A stretch of DNA of 64,000 bases from Leptospira ognonensis (GTDB taxonomy: Bacteria > Spirochaetota > Leptospiria > Leptospirales > Leptospiraceae), in assembly GCF_004770745.1 (NCBI RefSeq), contig NZ_RQGD01000020.1, forward strand, positions 105,896 to 169,895. The letters run 5' to 3'. Position 1 is the stretch's first letter. Each line of letters begins with the position of its first letter. A program made the position numbers and the translations under genes. The notes below the pieces were generated by a model. That model saw only the letters and a list, made by a program, of their open reading frames with translations, ran no database searches and was not told the origin of the DNA. Below are positions 39,921-49,073 of this stretch, piece after piece.

Positions 39921-41180
39921 GTGATACAACTCTACTTCCACCAAATCGCTGGCCGCGCCATTCAATTTTCACAAAAGTCGACCGACTCGATACTCAAAGG
40001 TGTCCAGTTACTTGTCAATGGGAGTCTTAGTGGGACAAGCACTGGTCTCGACCTTCTCTCGAACGCATTTTTTTACAAACCAGATTGGCGCGCCGCCTTA
40101 CAAAAAGCTGGCGTCACGATAAGAGATACCAATCACAAAACGAATGAGAAATTTCAGGAAGCCATCGAAGCCACAAATTTAAATTTTGAAAAAGCTTTTT
40201 TCGCAATGGATTCTCTTGGGAAACGCGGTGAAGAGCTTATTTTCGATAACCGTGTCATCTCAAGTATATTAGGAAGTTCTCATAACCAAAGTTTTAAATT
40301 GACGAAAATTGACATGAGTTTTCGAACACTTGGTGCGGATGTTTCCGCGAAAGAAGTAGCATCCGAATACCATGCATCAGGGAAAACAAAAATGATTCTT
40401 TTTGTTCCTGGCCTTTTTACAGATGAGACGGTATGGATTGAGAAATGGGTACCCTATAAAAAAAGGAAAATTCGATCCCTTGGCATTTCGACAGAACTGC
40501 AGAAAAAAGATTATTTCCCGATCTATATTAGATACAATCACGGGCTACCGATCCATGAAAATGGACGAAAGCTCATGCACCTACTCGACATTTTTTTCAA
40601 TGAATGCCCGGACGCTAGACCCCATTTGATTGCGTATAGCTTAGGTGGACTTGTGCTGAGAAGTTGTCTCTATTACGCGAGAGTAGAAAACAAAGAATGG
40701 GTGAAACATTTTCAAAAAATGGTATCTATAGCAACACCTAACCGAGGATCGTATCTTGAGAAAATAGGTTTTTGGCTAGGCCTCATTTTAGAAAGAAGCC
40801 CGAACATTGCTTTAAAAATAATAGGAATGGTTGGCAATTTACGTAGTGATGCCATCAAAGACCTTTCTTTTGGCCTCGTCAAAGAAGAGCCCAAAACCCT
40901 TTGGTCGCCTATCTCACAATACTTTGAGGAAACCTATCATGGGGAACTTGACGATATGGATGCTTATGAAGCCTATGCTGTGATCGACACGATTCAAAAT
41001 CCCATCCAAAATTTTTTAGGTGATGGGATCGTAGAAAAGCAAAGTCTTCGATACTTATCCGATAAAGTGTACGCAAAAAAAGAGAACCCAGAACTTAGAA
41101 CCTTAGAAGTGATGAAGGCCACACATTTTTCGATCTTGAACTCAAAATTACTTTTCGCTTGGCTCGATCGAATCTTTTAA
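39921..41180 (+). CDS. Alpha/beta hydrolase (PGAP1/lipase-like)
   Basis: A 419-residue hydrolase without a signal peptide. ILFVPGLFTDETVW is the oxyanion strand, AYSLGGLVLRSC carries the nucleophile Ser in a YSLGG elbow, GDGIVEKQSL the acid and ATHFSILNSK the catalytic His. The first 130 residues are of unknown fold and amphipathic. Start is GTG 39921 with AGGA at good spacing. An ester or thioester hydrolase for lipids is likely. Confidence 0.75.
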   Translation: MIQLYFHQIAGRAIQFSQKSTDSILKGVQLLVNGSLSGTSTGLDLLSNAFFYKPDWRAALQKAGVTIRDTNHKTNEKFQEAIEATNLNFEKAFFAMDSLGKRGEELIFDNRVISSILGSSHNQSFKLTKIDMSFRTLGADVSAKEVASEYHASGKTKMILFVPGLFTDETVWIEKWVPYKKRKIRSLGISTELQKKDYFPIYIRYNHGLPIHENGRKLMHLLDIFFNECPDARPHLIAYSLGGLVLRSCLYYARVENKEWVKHFQKMVSIATPNRGSYLEKIGFWLGLILERSPNIALKIIGMVGNLRSDAIKDLSFGLVKEEPKTLWSPISQYFEETYHGELDDMDAYEAYAVIDTIQNPIQNFLGDGIVEKQSLRYLSDKVYAKKENPELRTLEVMKATHFSILNSKLLFAWLDRIF

Positions 41181-41182
41181 TC

Positions 41183-43180
41183 TTAAAAGAGATACTGATA
41201 AGAAACTAAAGTCTCTGCATACTGCGGATAGGTGGTATACTCTAATCTGATTTCATGATCCACATGGATGGCATACCTTAGTTTTAGGCTGTTCTGAAAA
41301 AAATTATTATTTTTACTCATTGACGTGTAAGCATAAGAGTATTGCCATTGAAACTTAAATCGTTCCCACTCATAAAGATAGTTAAGCATAGCCTGAGGGC
41401 CAAAGCGCATGCCATAAGAAAAATCTGAATTCGTCTGAGCCTTCAATCCCCCGAGAATTGAAATCACTCCAAAAGAGTTCCCCTTCGAAAATTCTTGTGC
41501 AAACGAATACCCATAGAGTAAATCTAAATTCCCAACGGCCTTTCTGGCCTCCGGATGATTGAAACTGAGTGTTTGTGATCCGATATCAATCAAATAGGAA
41601 TGTTTTTGCGATAAACCATTATAAGGCGAAAGGGAAGCCAATTTGATCAAATGGAAAGTCGTAATCTCAGGTCGGTTATCCTCATACTTTCTAACCTTTA
41701 AATTGAAGAACTGAATTTCCGAAGTGGAAATCATTCCTTTGGGCACATTGAGCAGATCGTGATATGCCAGTCGCGACTCCACCTCCATAAAATTTCCTAT
41801 ACTGGCGTTACCATAACCCAAAGAAAGTCGTCTAGATCCATGCGCGGATTCTGGCGGATCTTCTTTTTTTATCTCGTCTGCTTTTTTAGCTTCTATTGGC
41901 AACGAACTTTGTTTGCCTAGAAGGCGAAAGTAGCGGTCATCTGTCTCTAAAAGTTTTCTTTGAGTCATACGATATTGAAAAGAATCGATTAAGACTGGGA
42001 CCAAACGCACGTCAGTCTCTTGGTTTAGAGATATTTCCTTCTTTTGATCGATTTCGTTTAAGTTTATAAAATACTGCTCTCTCTCTTCCTCTTTCATCTC
42101 GGTGATCTGATTTTCGAGCCGATGATACAAGGAGGGCCGAAAAACAGGAGAGTTATCCTTGACCAAACCAAAGGCATGCACCTTTTTCAAAAGGTCAATG
42201 GGCGTTAGAATCATTTGCGTATCACTCTGCAAATTGATGTCCTTTACCACTTCTAGCACTCTTAAGATTTGGTAGGCACAATTTTCACGTTGGAAAAAAT
42301 AATCGAATTCCGCCTGCCCCATTTCCCAAAGATGCCCGAGTAAAATTTCTTTTTGCAAATCATCAAGACTTAATTCATATTCCCAGAGATCTCGATTTTC
42401 TAGATCATTGTATTCGTTGATTTTTGCATAATAGGGAAATATAGAAAATTTGCCTGTATAACCTCCGAAGATACCTCCCAAAACGTATCTAAGAGGATCT
42501 ATTTCACCTGGCTCTGCCGCATATCCAATGCCGTAGTCAAGCAACTCGGAATTCAAATTAGATTTATTATTTAACTTCAAAAAAGTGTGGCCAAAAAGTG
42601 AGGCTGGCGATTGTAAATAGTAGGAAGCAAAAACTAATTTCACTTTTGAAAGATTGATATTTTGTTTCCAAACATCCAACCGATTGCACGCGATTTTCTG
42701 GTCAGAAATTTCTATCTTTAAGGCATGCCGAAGCCAACGGTATCGTTCTGGGAAAATACATTGAGGTGACAGATCTAAATTTTTATTATTTTCGAGAAAC
42801 AAGCCCCTAACAGATGCTATCATTTCTTTTCTTGGATCTACTTTACCATACGCAGAAAGAAAATAGCTGTCTGATACGATCTCTGAATGATATCCAACTA
42901 GTAAACTCTTTCGGTAACGGAGAAGCCTCATCCAATGCGAACTTTGGAAAAGTTTTGAGCTGTCGATTTCCGATAATAAAATCCTGAGTCGCTCTCTTTC
43001 AGGTTTTGACTTTGGCTCGAAAAAGTCCAGATACTCTCTCTCCGCCCTCTCCCGATACTTTTCAGCGGGTAACGGAATATCGTTCTCGAAAGCTTCCTCG
43101 GAAGGGAGATCCGCGCTAAAGTTAGCGGATGGCAAGATCACCAAAAATAATAAAAAGTAAAATCTATAAAAAAAAGCCAA
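41183..43180 (-). CDS. DUF4105 (Lnb-like) protein with beta-barrel-like tail
   Basis: A 665-residue exported protein with an N-terminal signal helix. Residues about 180-310 match DUF4105: SLFGHTFLKL (His198), DYGIGYAAEPGEIDPLRYV, GGIFGGYTGKFSIFPYY, NRDLWEYEL and QRENCAYQILR (Cys301). This Cys/His fold is used by Lnb, a lipoprotein N-acyltransferase of Bacteroidetes. The last 200 residues alternate hydrophobic and polar residues and end in LVSYQYLF, like an outer-membrane strand set. Convergent with the hydrolase gene (2 bases apart). Confidence 0.75.
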   Translation of the reverse strand: MAFFYRFYFLLFLVILPSANFSADLPSEEAFENDIPLPAEKYRERAEREYLDFFEPKSKPERERLRILLSEIDSSKLFQSSHWMRLLRYRKSLLVGYHSEIVSDSYFLSAYGKVDPRKEMIASVRGLFLENNKNLDLSPQCIFPERYRWLRHALKIEISDQKIACNRLDVWKQNINLSKVKLVFASYYLQSPASLFGHTFLKLNNKSNLNSELLDYGIGYAAEPGEIDPLRYVLGGIFGGYTGKFSIFPYYAKINEYNDLENRDLWEYELSLDDLQKEILLGHLWEMGQAEFDYFFQRENCAYQILRVLEVVKDINLQSDTQMILTPIDLLKKVHAFGLVKDNSPVFRPSLYHRLENQITEMKEEEREQYFINLNEIDQKKEISLNQETDVRLVPVLIDSFQYRMTQRKLLETDDRYFRLLGKQSSLPIEAKKADEIKKEDPPESAHGSRRLSLGYGNASIGNFMEVESRLAYHDLLNVPKGMISTSEIQFFNLKVRKYEDNRPEITTFHLIKLASLSPYNGLSQKHSYLIDIGSQTLSFNHPEARKAVGNLDLLYGYSFAQEFSKGNSFGVISILGGLKAQTNSDFSYGMRFGPQAMLNYLYEWERFKFQWQYSYAYTSMSKNNNFFQNSLKLRYAIHVDHEIRLEYTTYPQYAETLVSYQYLF

Positions 43181-43187
43181 GGAAACT

Positions 43188-44123
43188 TTACGAGGCGGCC
43201 AGCACTTCTAAATGGACTTTTACGGATTCTGAAAGAGCCTGGAAATCATAACCACCTTCCAGAAACGAAATGACTCTACCCTTTGCGTATAGGTTTGCTT
43301 CCATTAATATTTTTTTTGTGAAATTTTCAAAAGATGTGGTTTCCAGAAGCATTCCACCTAACGGATCTTCCCTGTGAGCATCGAAACCAGCGGAAATCAA
43401 AATCACTTCAGGTTGAAATTTTTCCATTTCCTTTTGAAACAAAGGCCAAAGCCTCATATAATCGACTTCTATAGAATTCCGAGGCAGGGGAAGATTCATC
43501 GTAAAACCAATGCCTGCTCCCGTTCCGATTTCTTCTTTGGAACCGCTCCCCGGATAAAATGGATATTGGTGGAATGAAACAAAATAAACGGAATCGTCCG
43601 CATAAAATTGGTTTTGCGTTCCATTTCCGTGATGCACATCCCAATCCAAAATGAGTATCCGCTTGATTCCTTTAGATTGAAGATACTTTGCCGTGATGGC
43701 AATATTATTGAACAAACAAAAGCCCATAGCATTTCCACTCTCAGCATGATGACCAGGTGGTCGAACCAATGCGAAACCATTTTTTATTTCACCTCCTAAC
43801 ATGAGATTCGCGAGATGTATACCAGCACCGGAAGCAAGACTGGCAGCCACATAGCTATCTTTGGAGAATGGCGTATCTCCATCAAAAAAACCGAGGCTGT
43901 GTTTTTGACAAGAAGTCTCTACAAATTTGACATATTGGGGATTGTGGATGAGGGTAATATCTTCCAATGTGGCGGGATTAAATTTTTTCTCCCATTGAAA
44001 TCTATTGCCATCTAAGCCCTGTAGACTTTCAAGGATCGCAGTCAGCCTGCCGATGGTTTCAGGATGCCCAGGACCGGTATCATGTTTTAAAAATTCATCG
44101 CGAAAGGCAATGGCTGTCTTCAT
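43188..44123 (-). CDS. Histone-deacetylase-family amidohydrolase
   Basis: A 311-residue zinc enzyme. RPPGHHAESGNAMGFCLFNN, DWDVHHGNGTQ, FDAHREDPLGG and LEGGYDF supply the zinc ligands (Asp, His, Asp), the His pair and the transition-state Tyr. Bacterial members (AcuC or acetylpolyamine amidohydrolase types) deacetylate proteins or polyamines. GGAG lies 7 bases before the ATG. It follows an unknown gene by 14 bases. Confidence 0.92.
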   Translation of the reverse strand: MKTAIAFRDEFLKHDTGPGHPETIGRLTAILESLQGLDGNRFQWEKKFNPATLEDITLIHNPQYVKFVETSCQKHSLGFFDGDTPFSKDSYVAASLASGAGIHLANLMLGGEIKNGFALVRPPGHHAESGNAMGFCLFNNIAITAKYLQSKGIKRILILDWDVHHGNGTQNQFYADDSVYFVSFHQYPFYPGSGSKEEIGTGAGIGFTMNLPLPRNSIEVDYMRLWPLFQKEMEKFQPEVILISAGFDAHREDPLGGMLLETTSFENFTKKILMEANLYAKGRVISFLEGGYDFQALSESVKVHLEVLAAS

Positions 44124-44137
44124 GTACTTTCTCCAGG

Positions 44138-44701
44138 TTATGTGAACTTCATAAATCGTTCTATATAGACGATCATTTCGACCAGTTCAATCGAAATCAA
44201 GTCCAGGGTTTTTGCTATCTGCTCTTTTTCTTGCATAGAAATCTCTTTGTCTAGAGCAGAGTTGCCATATGAGGTTAAAAAATTTCGAATGGCCTCTGAC
44301 AATACTTCATTAAACCAAGTTTTAAAAATGCCAATTTTCATTTTATATTCTGGAGAAATCGAACCGCTCAATTCCCAAATGGAGTGTTCTACAAACCGGA
44401 GTTGGATGCGGAAATGACCGTTTCCTTTTTCGATAACGATGATACTTTGGCCGTTCGTAAAATCGATCCGTCGCAACATAACCGTAATCACGAGAAGTTT
44501 TTCAAGGTCATCGATCAGTGCTCGTTTCTCTTGCCCCGTAATCTTCGCATCATCGCCCAGTGAATTTAAATAGATTGTACCTATATTTTTGAAGCAAACG
44601 GTGAGCTCATGCACTCGTTCTTTAAATTGGTCAGGACGAGTGAGAGTTTCGTCAAACCTACCAAAAGATTTTAAAACATAATCAGGTGAAATTTCGATCA
44701 T
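44138..44701 (-). CDS. Unknown conserved-looking cytoplasmic protein
   Basis: A 187-residue protein, mixed alpha/beta with a long helical C-terminus, no signal and no membrane segment. I do not recognise it. It sits 14 bases upstream of the deacetylase gene, so the two probably form one transcript. Confidence 0.6.
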   Translation of the reverse strand: MIEISPDYVLKSFGRFDETLTRPDQFKERVHELTVCFKNIGTIYLNSLGDDAKITGQEKRALIDDLEKLLVITVMLRRIDFTNGQSIIVIEKGNGHFRIQLRFVEHSIWELSGSISPEYKMKIGIFKTWFNEVLSEAIRNFLTSYGNSALDKEISMQEKEQIAKTLDLISIELVEMIVYIERFMKFT

Positions 44702-44774
44702 TTGTTTTTCCCAAAGAGAATTCTAAACATCTTTTTTACATTCGTCAATTGAATCGATTGGATTTTTAAGTCAC

Positions 44775-45770
44775 ATGCAAGATTCTGTCAAAAAAGGAAC
44801 TAGCCTAACCAAAATGTCAAATATCTCCCCTAAAATTGCGGCCATCTCGCTCCTCCTTCTTGCGAGTTTCTGCCAATCTGCAGATACTAAAAAAGAATCT
44901 CGCCTTTCCGCCTTATCAAAGAACAAGGAAGTTCCAAGCTTTATCGAAGGACTCTATATAAACACAAAAACAATACGTGATAAAAAATACTGGAATGCTC
45001 TTTTTACTGCCATGCAAGAACACGGGATGAATGCGGCTGTCATAGATATGCAGCCTTTCCCTCCATCTGCTGAGCAGATTCAAGATGCAAAATCTCGTGG
45101 CATCTATCCGATTGCAAGAGTCGTCAATTTTGAAGGTGGACTCATTGAAAAGTCTCCGTCACCTAGCCTCGTACTTTCGATACAAAAATCTATACGCACT
45201 GCTTGTTCCATCGGAATCAAAGAGATTCAGCTAGATTACATTCGTTATGCGGATGGAGGCACAAACTTTAGCATGAGTTATGAAAAAAGATACGAGAGTA
45301 TCCTTGCCATCATTAAAGACCATAAAGAAAAAACAAAAGATGTGTGCGGAGAGGATGTTGAGTGGTCAGCAGATATTTTTGGTAGGGTGCCTTTTATAGA
45401 AAATGATGTCATCGGTCAAAAAGTGGAGCCCTTCAGCGAGGAATTGCAAGCACTCTACCCCATGCTATACCCTTCTCATTTTTATGGAATCGCCAAACGA
45501 GTAGCAGATCCCTACGGTACGATCAAAGATGGCTTAGATTTGACTGTTTCACGCGCGAAACCAGGTACGAGAGCTCTAGCCTGGGTGCAGGGTTTTAAGA
45601 TGATGGTAGGACCCAGCCGGCTCTCTTATAAAGACTATATCAAAGTTCAAATGTTAGGTGCAAAGGATTCAAAGGGACATGGATTTATCGTTTGGAATGC
45701 TGGAAATGATTACCTGGAGACATTCGAGGCGTATACCGAATACCAAAAGGAAAAAAATAACCAGCGATAA
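44775..45770 (+). CDS. Putative glycosidase (DUF4015-like TIM barrel), exported
   Basis: A 331-residue protein. IEGLYINTKTIRDKKYWN, NAAVIDMQPFPP and KEIQLDYIRYADGG resemble the DUF4015 group of putative glycoside hydrolases, where the DYIR Asp is a likely catalytic acid. The N-terminus has a signal segment ending LLLASFC, a loose lipobox. Either ATG 44775 or ATG 44814 may be the start; the latter gives a more normal signal peptide. Neither has a strong Shine-Dalgarno. Confidence 0.75.
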   Translation: MQDSVKKGTSLTKMSNISPKIAAISLLLLASFCQSADTKKESRLSALSKNKEVPSFIEGLYINTKTIRDKKYWNALFTAMQEHGMNAAVIDMQPFPPSAEQIQDAKSRGIYPIARVVNFEGGLIEKSPSPSLVLSIQKSIRTACSIGIKEIQLDYIRYADGGTNFSMSYEKRYESILAIIKDHKEKTKDVCGEDVEWSADIFGRVPFIENDVIGQKVEPFSEELQALYPMLYPSHFYGIAKRVADPYGTIKDGLDLTVSRAKPGTRALAWVQGFKMMVGPSRLSYKDYIKVQMLGAKDSKGHGFIVWNAGNDYLETFEAYTEYQKEKNNQR

Positions 45771-45794
45771 ACTTAACTACTCATTCATCTGGAT

Positions 45795-46832
45795 TTAGAG
45801 GTTCTTCGTCTCTTCTTCAAATTGTTTTCGGCGGGTATAGGCTTCTGCCTCTTCTTCGCCGAACGCTTTTACTCGAAGTTCCATTATTTTTTTTTCTTTT
45901 TCTTTCGAACTCAGAGAAGGATTGCTGGATAAGAAATCTCGTTCCAATTTTTCATAATCTGCGATGCGGGCACTTGCCTGAGCCTCTTCTTTTCTTACTT
46001 TTGCCAATTCCGCGGCTTTTTCCTTTCCGAAGTATCTTGTTTCCAAGGCTGCCAGTTTCTTTTCCTTCTCTTCTGGGCTGAGTCCGCTTTGAAATTCTTT
46101 TTCCCTTAAAGAAAGCTCTGTCTGGTAATGATCGAATTTGTCTTCACGAGAAACGACTGCATCATAGTAAGATCCATACGTTTTCTTTTTAAGTTCATTG
46201 TATTTTCGAACTCGATCTTCAGGGTTAAGATTTTTTGTTGCTTCTATGAAATTTGATGAGCCTTCCAAAAATTGGACTTGTGATTCTTCCATGCCAAAAA
46301 TCAAATCTGCTTTTTCTTCGCCCATGATTTCTCGGCGTTTGTTCTTTAAAATTTCGTACCTGTCGTCAAATTTAACATCGGCAGATATCTCTAACTTATG
46401 TAATGCGACTTCGTATTTAAAATAACTTTCAAACAAATCTTTTAGTTTTTCTTTACTCGGACTTTCATAATTGGCATCGATATAGGCAAGAATGGTCTGG
46501 TTGCACTGATCTGCCGTATAGGAGGCATCACATTTACGTCTAAGTGCCCAGATTTCCCAGACAAAATTGATCTTTCCTGTTTTTAAATCCTCAATGATCT
46601 CGAGGTAGCTCTTTGGTTCCTCGTCTTTAAAAGGAGAAAGCGCGTCATCCCAGAACTGAGATTGGTTGCCCATGGGACTCAAATTTGGATCGTTACGCAA
46701 AGCTTCATTCTCGGAGGAGAGTTCACCTGCCTGCTGATTCGTATCTTTAGTGAGAGACCTGCTAATAAAAAATAAAGCAAGAATTGCAACAAAGCCAATG
46801 ATAGAAAAGATGATGATATTTTTTTTGTCCAT
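45795..46832 (-). CDS. Lipase-specific foldase (second pair)
   Basis: A 345-residue inner-membrane-anchored chaperone. One N-terminal helix (IIIFSIIGFVAILALFFIS) is followed by an all-helical, Glu/Lys-rich body that clasps the lipase in the periplasm. KRREIMGEEKADLIFGMEE fits the family. The usual FDYFLSAxGE signature is weak (QFWDDALSPFKDEE). The frame runs to TTG 46868, but that lies inside a terminator stem; ATG 46832 begins the anchor. The gene is downstream of a lipase gene, separated by an intrinsic terminator. Confidence 0.8.
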   Translation of the reverse strand: MDKKNIIIFSIIGFVAILALFFISRSLTKDTNQQAGELSSENEALRNDPNLSPMGNQSQFWDDALSPFKDEEPKSYLEIIEDLKTGKINFVWEIWALRRKCDASYTADQCNQTILAYIDANYESPSKEKLKDLFESYFKYEVALHKLEISADVKFDDRYEILKNKRREIMGEEKADLIFGMEESQVQFLEGSSNFIEATKNLNPEDRVRKYNELKKKTYGSYYDAVVSREDKFDHYQTELSLREKEFQSGLSPEEKEKKLAALETRYFGKEKAAELAKVRKEEAQASARIADYEKLERDFLSSNPSLSSKEKEKKIMELRVKAFGEEEAEAYTRRKQFEEETKNL

Positions 46833-46846
46833 GGTGGTTAAATAGA

Positions 46847-46873
46847 AAAGGTTGTGCAAAACGCACAACCTTT
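46847..46873 (-). terminator. Terminator between second lipase and its foldase
   Basis: On the minus strand AAAGGTTGTGC, loop GTTTT, then GCACAACCTTT form a perfect 11-bp stem followed by TCTATTT. It starts 29 bases after the lipase stop and lies directly before the foldase start. Most transcripts should end here. Confidence 0.85.
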
Positions 46874-46902
46874 CTTTAGAGACAATCTGTATTCTTTAAA
46901 GA

Positions 46903-47814
46903 TTAAAGAGCCGCTTTCGCGTTCTTTGCGATATTTAAATACCAGCCTTGCACGTCGAAGTAACCTTGACCGCTCCACTCTAAGTTTGTCGCTTGTAAGT
47001 GGTCGATTCCTGTTGCATACCAATACGATGGAGCTTGTCCTTTGTATGTTCCCCATTTTTGTGAAGTTAACGGAACCACACCATCATTTGCTCCACCTAA
47101 ACCATAGAACAATCCGCCGGCCCAAGTGATAGGGTGCGTAAGTGCCATAATCGGGTGTTGGATGAGGTCAGCCCATGCCATCGCATTTGCGTAAGAGTAG
47201 TATTTCATACCAGATACGTTTGGAGTTGTCGTATTGAAACTGTTCACATAACTTGTAGTTAATGATTTACCCATAGCGATCACATCCTGAGGGCGACCGT
47301 CACGATAAACTAATTTTGCAAGTAAGCTGAGTGCAGAGTTTGCGAATGGTTGCAACCAACCAGGAATGATCGCGAGAACGATGTCTGCCATAGGTGCGCC
47401 TTTATGAAGCGAATCTACAGTCGTTACTGTCGCTGTCTTTGAAGCAAATCCTAGGTTTTTAACCATATATCGAATCACAAGTCCACCTTGGGAGTGACCT
47501 ACCAATTGAACTTTCGTACAACCGTTAGATGCCATCCAAGAAGAAACTGCCGTTTTGATTTGGTCCGCACGAACAGGGATGCTGTTTGTTGCAGAACTTC
47601 CAGGAGTCGTTACTTTTGCACCTTGAGATCTCAAGTAAGTATCAAGACCACCCCAATACTTTACGAGTCCACCTGCGAGTCCTTTCGTATCATCAAAACC
47701 AAGGATTCCGTGAACAAGCGCAATGCACTGTCCATCAAGAGGTCCCGCCATCAATCCCGTCGAAGGGATCGTTAAAAAAAGTGCTAAAATTCCTGTTACG
47801 ATTTTTGTTTTCAT
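46903..47814 (-). CDS. Secreted foldase-dependent lipase (second)
   Basis: A 303-residue family I.1/I.2-like triacylglycerol lipase. A signal peptide ends at LMA in GLMAGPLDG. IALVHGILGF is the oxyanion strand, VGHSQGGLVIRYM carries Ser108, NDGVVPLTS holds the Asp and IDHLQATNL the His. It is exported, folded by the periplasmic foldase and released to the medium or outer surface. AGGATGG lies before the ATG at good spacing. A promoter-like element with an inverted repeat is just upstream. Confidence 0.92.
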   Translation of the reverse strand: MKTKIVTGILALFLTIPSTGLMAGPLDGQCIALVHGILGFDDTKGLAGGLVKYWGGLDTYLRSQGAKVTTPGSSATNSIPVRADQIKTAVSSWMASNGCTKVQLVGHSQGGLVIRYMVKNLGFASKTATVTTVDSLHKGAPMADIVLAIIPGWLQPFANSALSLLAKLVYRDGRPQDVIAMGKSLTTSYVNSFNTTTPNVSGMKYYSYANAMAWADLIQHPIMALTHPITWAGGLFYGLGGANDGVVPLTSQKWGTYKGQAPSYWYATGIDHLQATNLEWSGQGYFDVQGWYLNIAKNAKAAL

Positions 47815-47843
47815 ATTCCATCCTGCCTACTTTCAATTGTCAA

Positions 47844-47872
47844 AACTATGTCATTATGGTAAATAATGTCAA
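47844..47872 (-). promoter_or_regulatory. Candidate promoter with overlapping inverted repeat for the second lipase
   Basis: On the minus strand TTGACA (47872-47867), a 17-base spacer and ATAGTT (47849-47844) resemble a sigma-70 promoter, about 30 bases before the lipase start. The spacer is spanned by an imperfect palindrome at 47849-47871 (plus strand TGTCATTAT, five bases, ATAATGTCA; 8 of 9 matched), a natural operator position. A TGTCATTA octamer also occurs at 50282-50289, upstream of the first lipase. Confidence 0.45.
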
Positions 47873-47964
47873 TATTTTTAACTAAAAAAAGAAATAATTT
47901 CGGTAAATCCCTTATTTTGATACATTTATGACAAAATCCCGACAGAATGCCTTTAGAATGAACA

Positions 47965-49002
47965 TCAATTGATGCCATAATTGCGTTCTTCGGGACTTCG
48001 GAAATAACCAGAAGCTTCTTCATTCTTGATGATTTCCGCTTCTTCCCCAAATAATTTTGTCCGGGCGGCATCTAATTCCTTTTCCTGCTCTGGACTGAGT
48101 GAGGTTTTTTTACCAAGAAGTTGTTTTCGAAGTTCAATGTATTTATCTTGGTTCTGCCACCTAATCTCTCTTTCATCTTCAAGTGCATCCCATCGGTTTA
48201 ACGCTGCTGCGTCCATACCCATTGCTTCCCGGATATCGCGAAGAGTGGATTTCCTAGCATCATACGACATGATTTTTAAATCTTTCTGAACTGACATGAC
48301 AAACCCTTCCGTTAATGTTTGCTGTCTTTTGTTTAAGATTTGAGGTAGTTCCTTACCAAAGTTTTCTTTTAGGGTCGACTTAAATGTATTTAGTTTTGCA
48401 TCAACATTTCCAACGGGACTCTCCTCAATACGTTTTAATACATCTGATACATTTTGCATCTTCTTTTCCATAGCCCAAATATCGTCTGCCTTATCACCAA
48501 ACAGACGATACCTCTCTTTCCACATCTCTTTACGCCTGTCTGCATCTGACATGAGTCCAAGTCTTGTCATATTGTTCTCACGAAATTTATTGTAAGAGTA
48601 TAACTTTTCAGACATACGAAATAATTCTAAGGCTCGGTCTGGGAAAGCCAAGTGGAGGATTTCATGTAATTTTTCAACCCAATTCTCAGGGAATAATTTC
48701 GGAAGGTCCTTCATTAACTCCTCTAAGAGTGCAATTTGTACGCGTGCATTATCAATATTTTTACCGTACTTCTCTACCATGATACGTGCAATTTGTTCTG
48801 GAGTGAGATTTGCAAAATCAATATCTTCAAAATTTGCTGGTAGCTCACCCAATTCTCGATTGGCATATGTTTTATTTGATTCTAGGAGATTTTTATATGC
48901 TTTTGTATTCGCATCATCTCTGTTGCGATAAAGGAGGATAGATATGAAGAAAATTGCAAGTGTAACTAAACTAAGGTATAATAAGTATTTTTTTTGGAAC
49001 AT
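47965..49002 (-). CDS. Lipase-specific foldase (first pair)
   Basis: A 345-residue foldase paralogue. The anchor helix is YLLYLSLVTLAIFFISILLY; the rest is helical and charged, with RLFGDKADDIWAMEKKM matching the corresponding family stretch. The canonical FDYFLSAxGE signature is not seen. It is 71 bases after the first lipase gene and a strong terminator lies in between. Assignment rests on general fold, size and position next to a lipase, and similarity in layout to the second foldase. Confidence 0.75.
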   Translation of the reverse strand: MFQKKYLLYLSLVTLAIFFISILLYRNRDDANTKAYKNLLESNKTYANRELGELPANFEDIDFANLTPEQIARIMVEKYGKNIDNARVQIALLEELMKDLPKLFPENWVEKLHEILHLAFPDRALELFRMSEKLYSYNKFRENNMTRLGLMSDADRRKEMWKERYRLFGDKADDIWAMEKKMQNVSDVLKRIEESPVGNVDAKLNTFKSTLKENFGKELPQILNKRQQTLTEGFVMSVQKDLKIMSYDARKSTLRDIREAMGMDAAALNRWDALEDEREIRWQNQDKYIELRKQLLGKKTSLSPEQEKELDAARTKLFGEEAEIIKNEEASGYFRSPEERNYGIN

Positions 49003-49035
49003 AAATGATCTCGTTTGGTTTTTAAGAAAAGAAAA

Positions 49036-49061
49036 GCAGGCGGTATCCTGAGACCGCCTGC
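49036..49061 (-). terminator. Terminator between first lipase and its foldase
   Basis: On the minus strand GCAGGCGGT, an 8-base loop, then ACCGCCTGC and TTTTCTTTTCTT: a perfect 9-bp GC-rich stem with a long T-tract, 12 bases after the lipase stop. A textbook Rho-independent terminator placed ahead of the foldase gene. Confidence 0.93.
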
Positions 49062-49073
49062 ATGCAGTGAAAT

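Noticed and set aside
46833..46868. Upstream TTG start for the second foldase
   Set aside because: It lies in the stem of the terminator and would add residues before the membrane anchor; ATG 46832 fits better.
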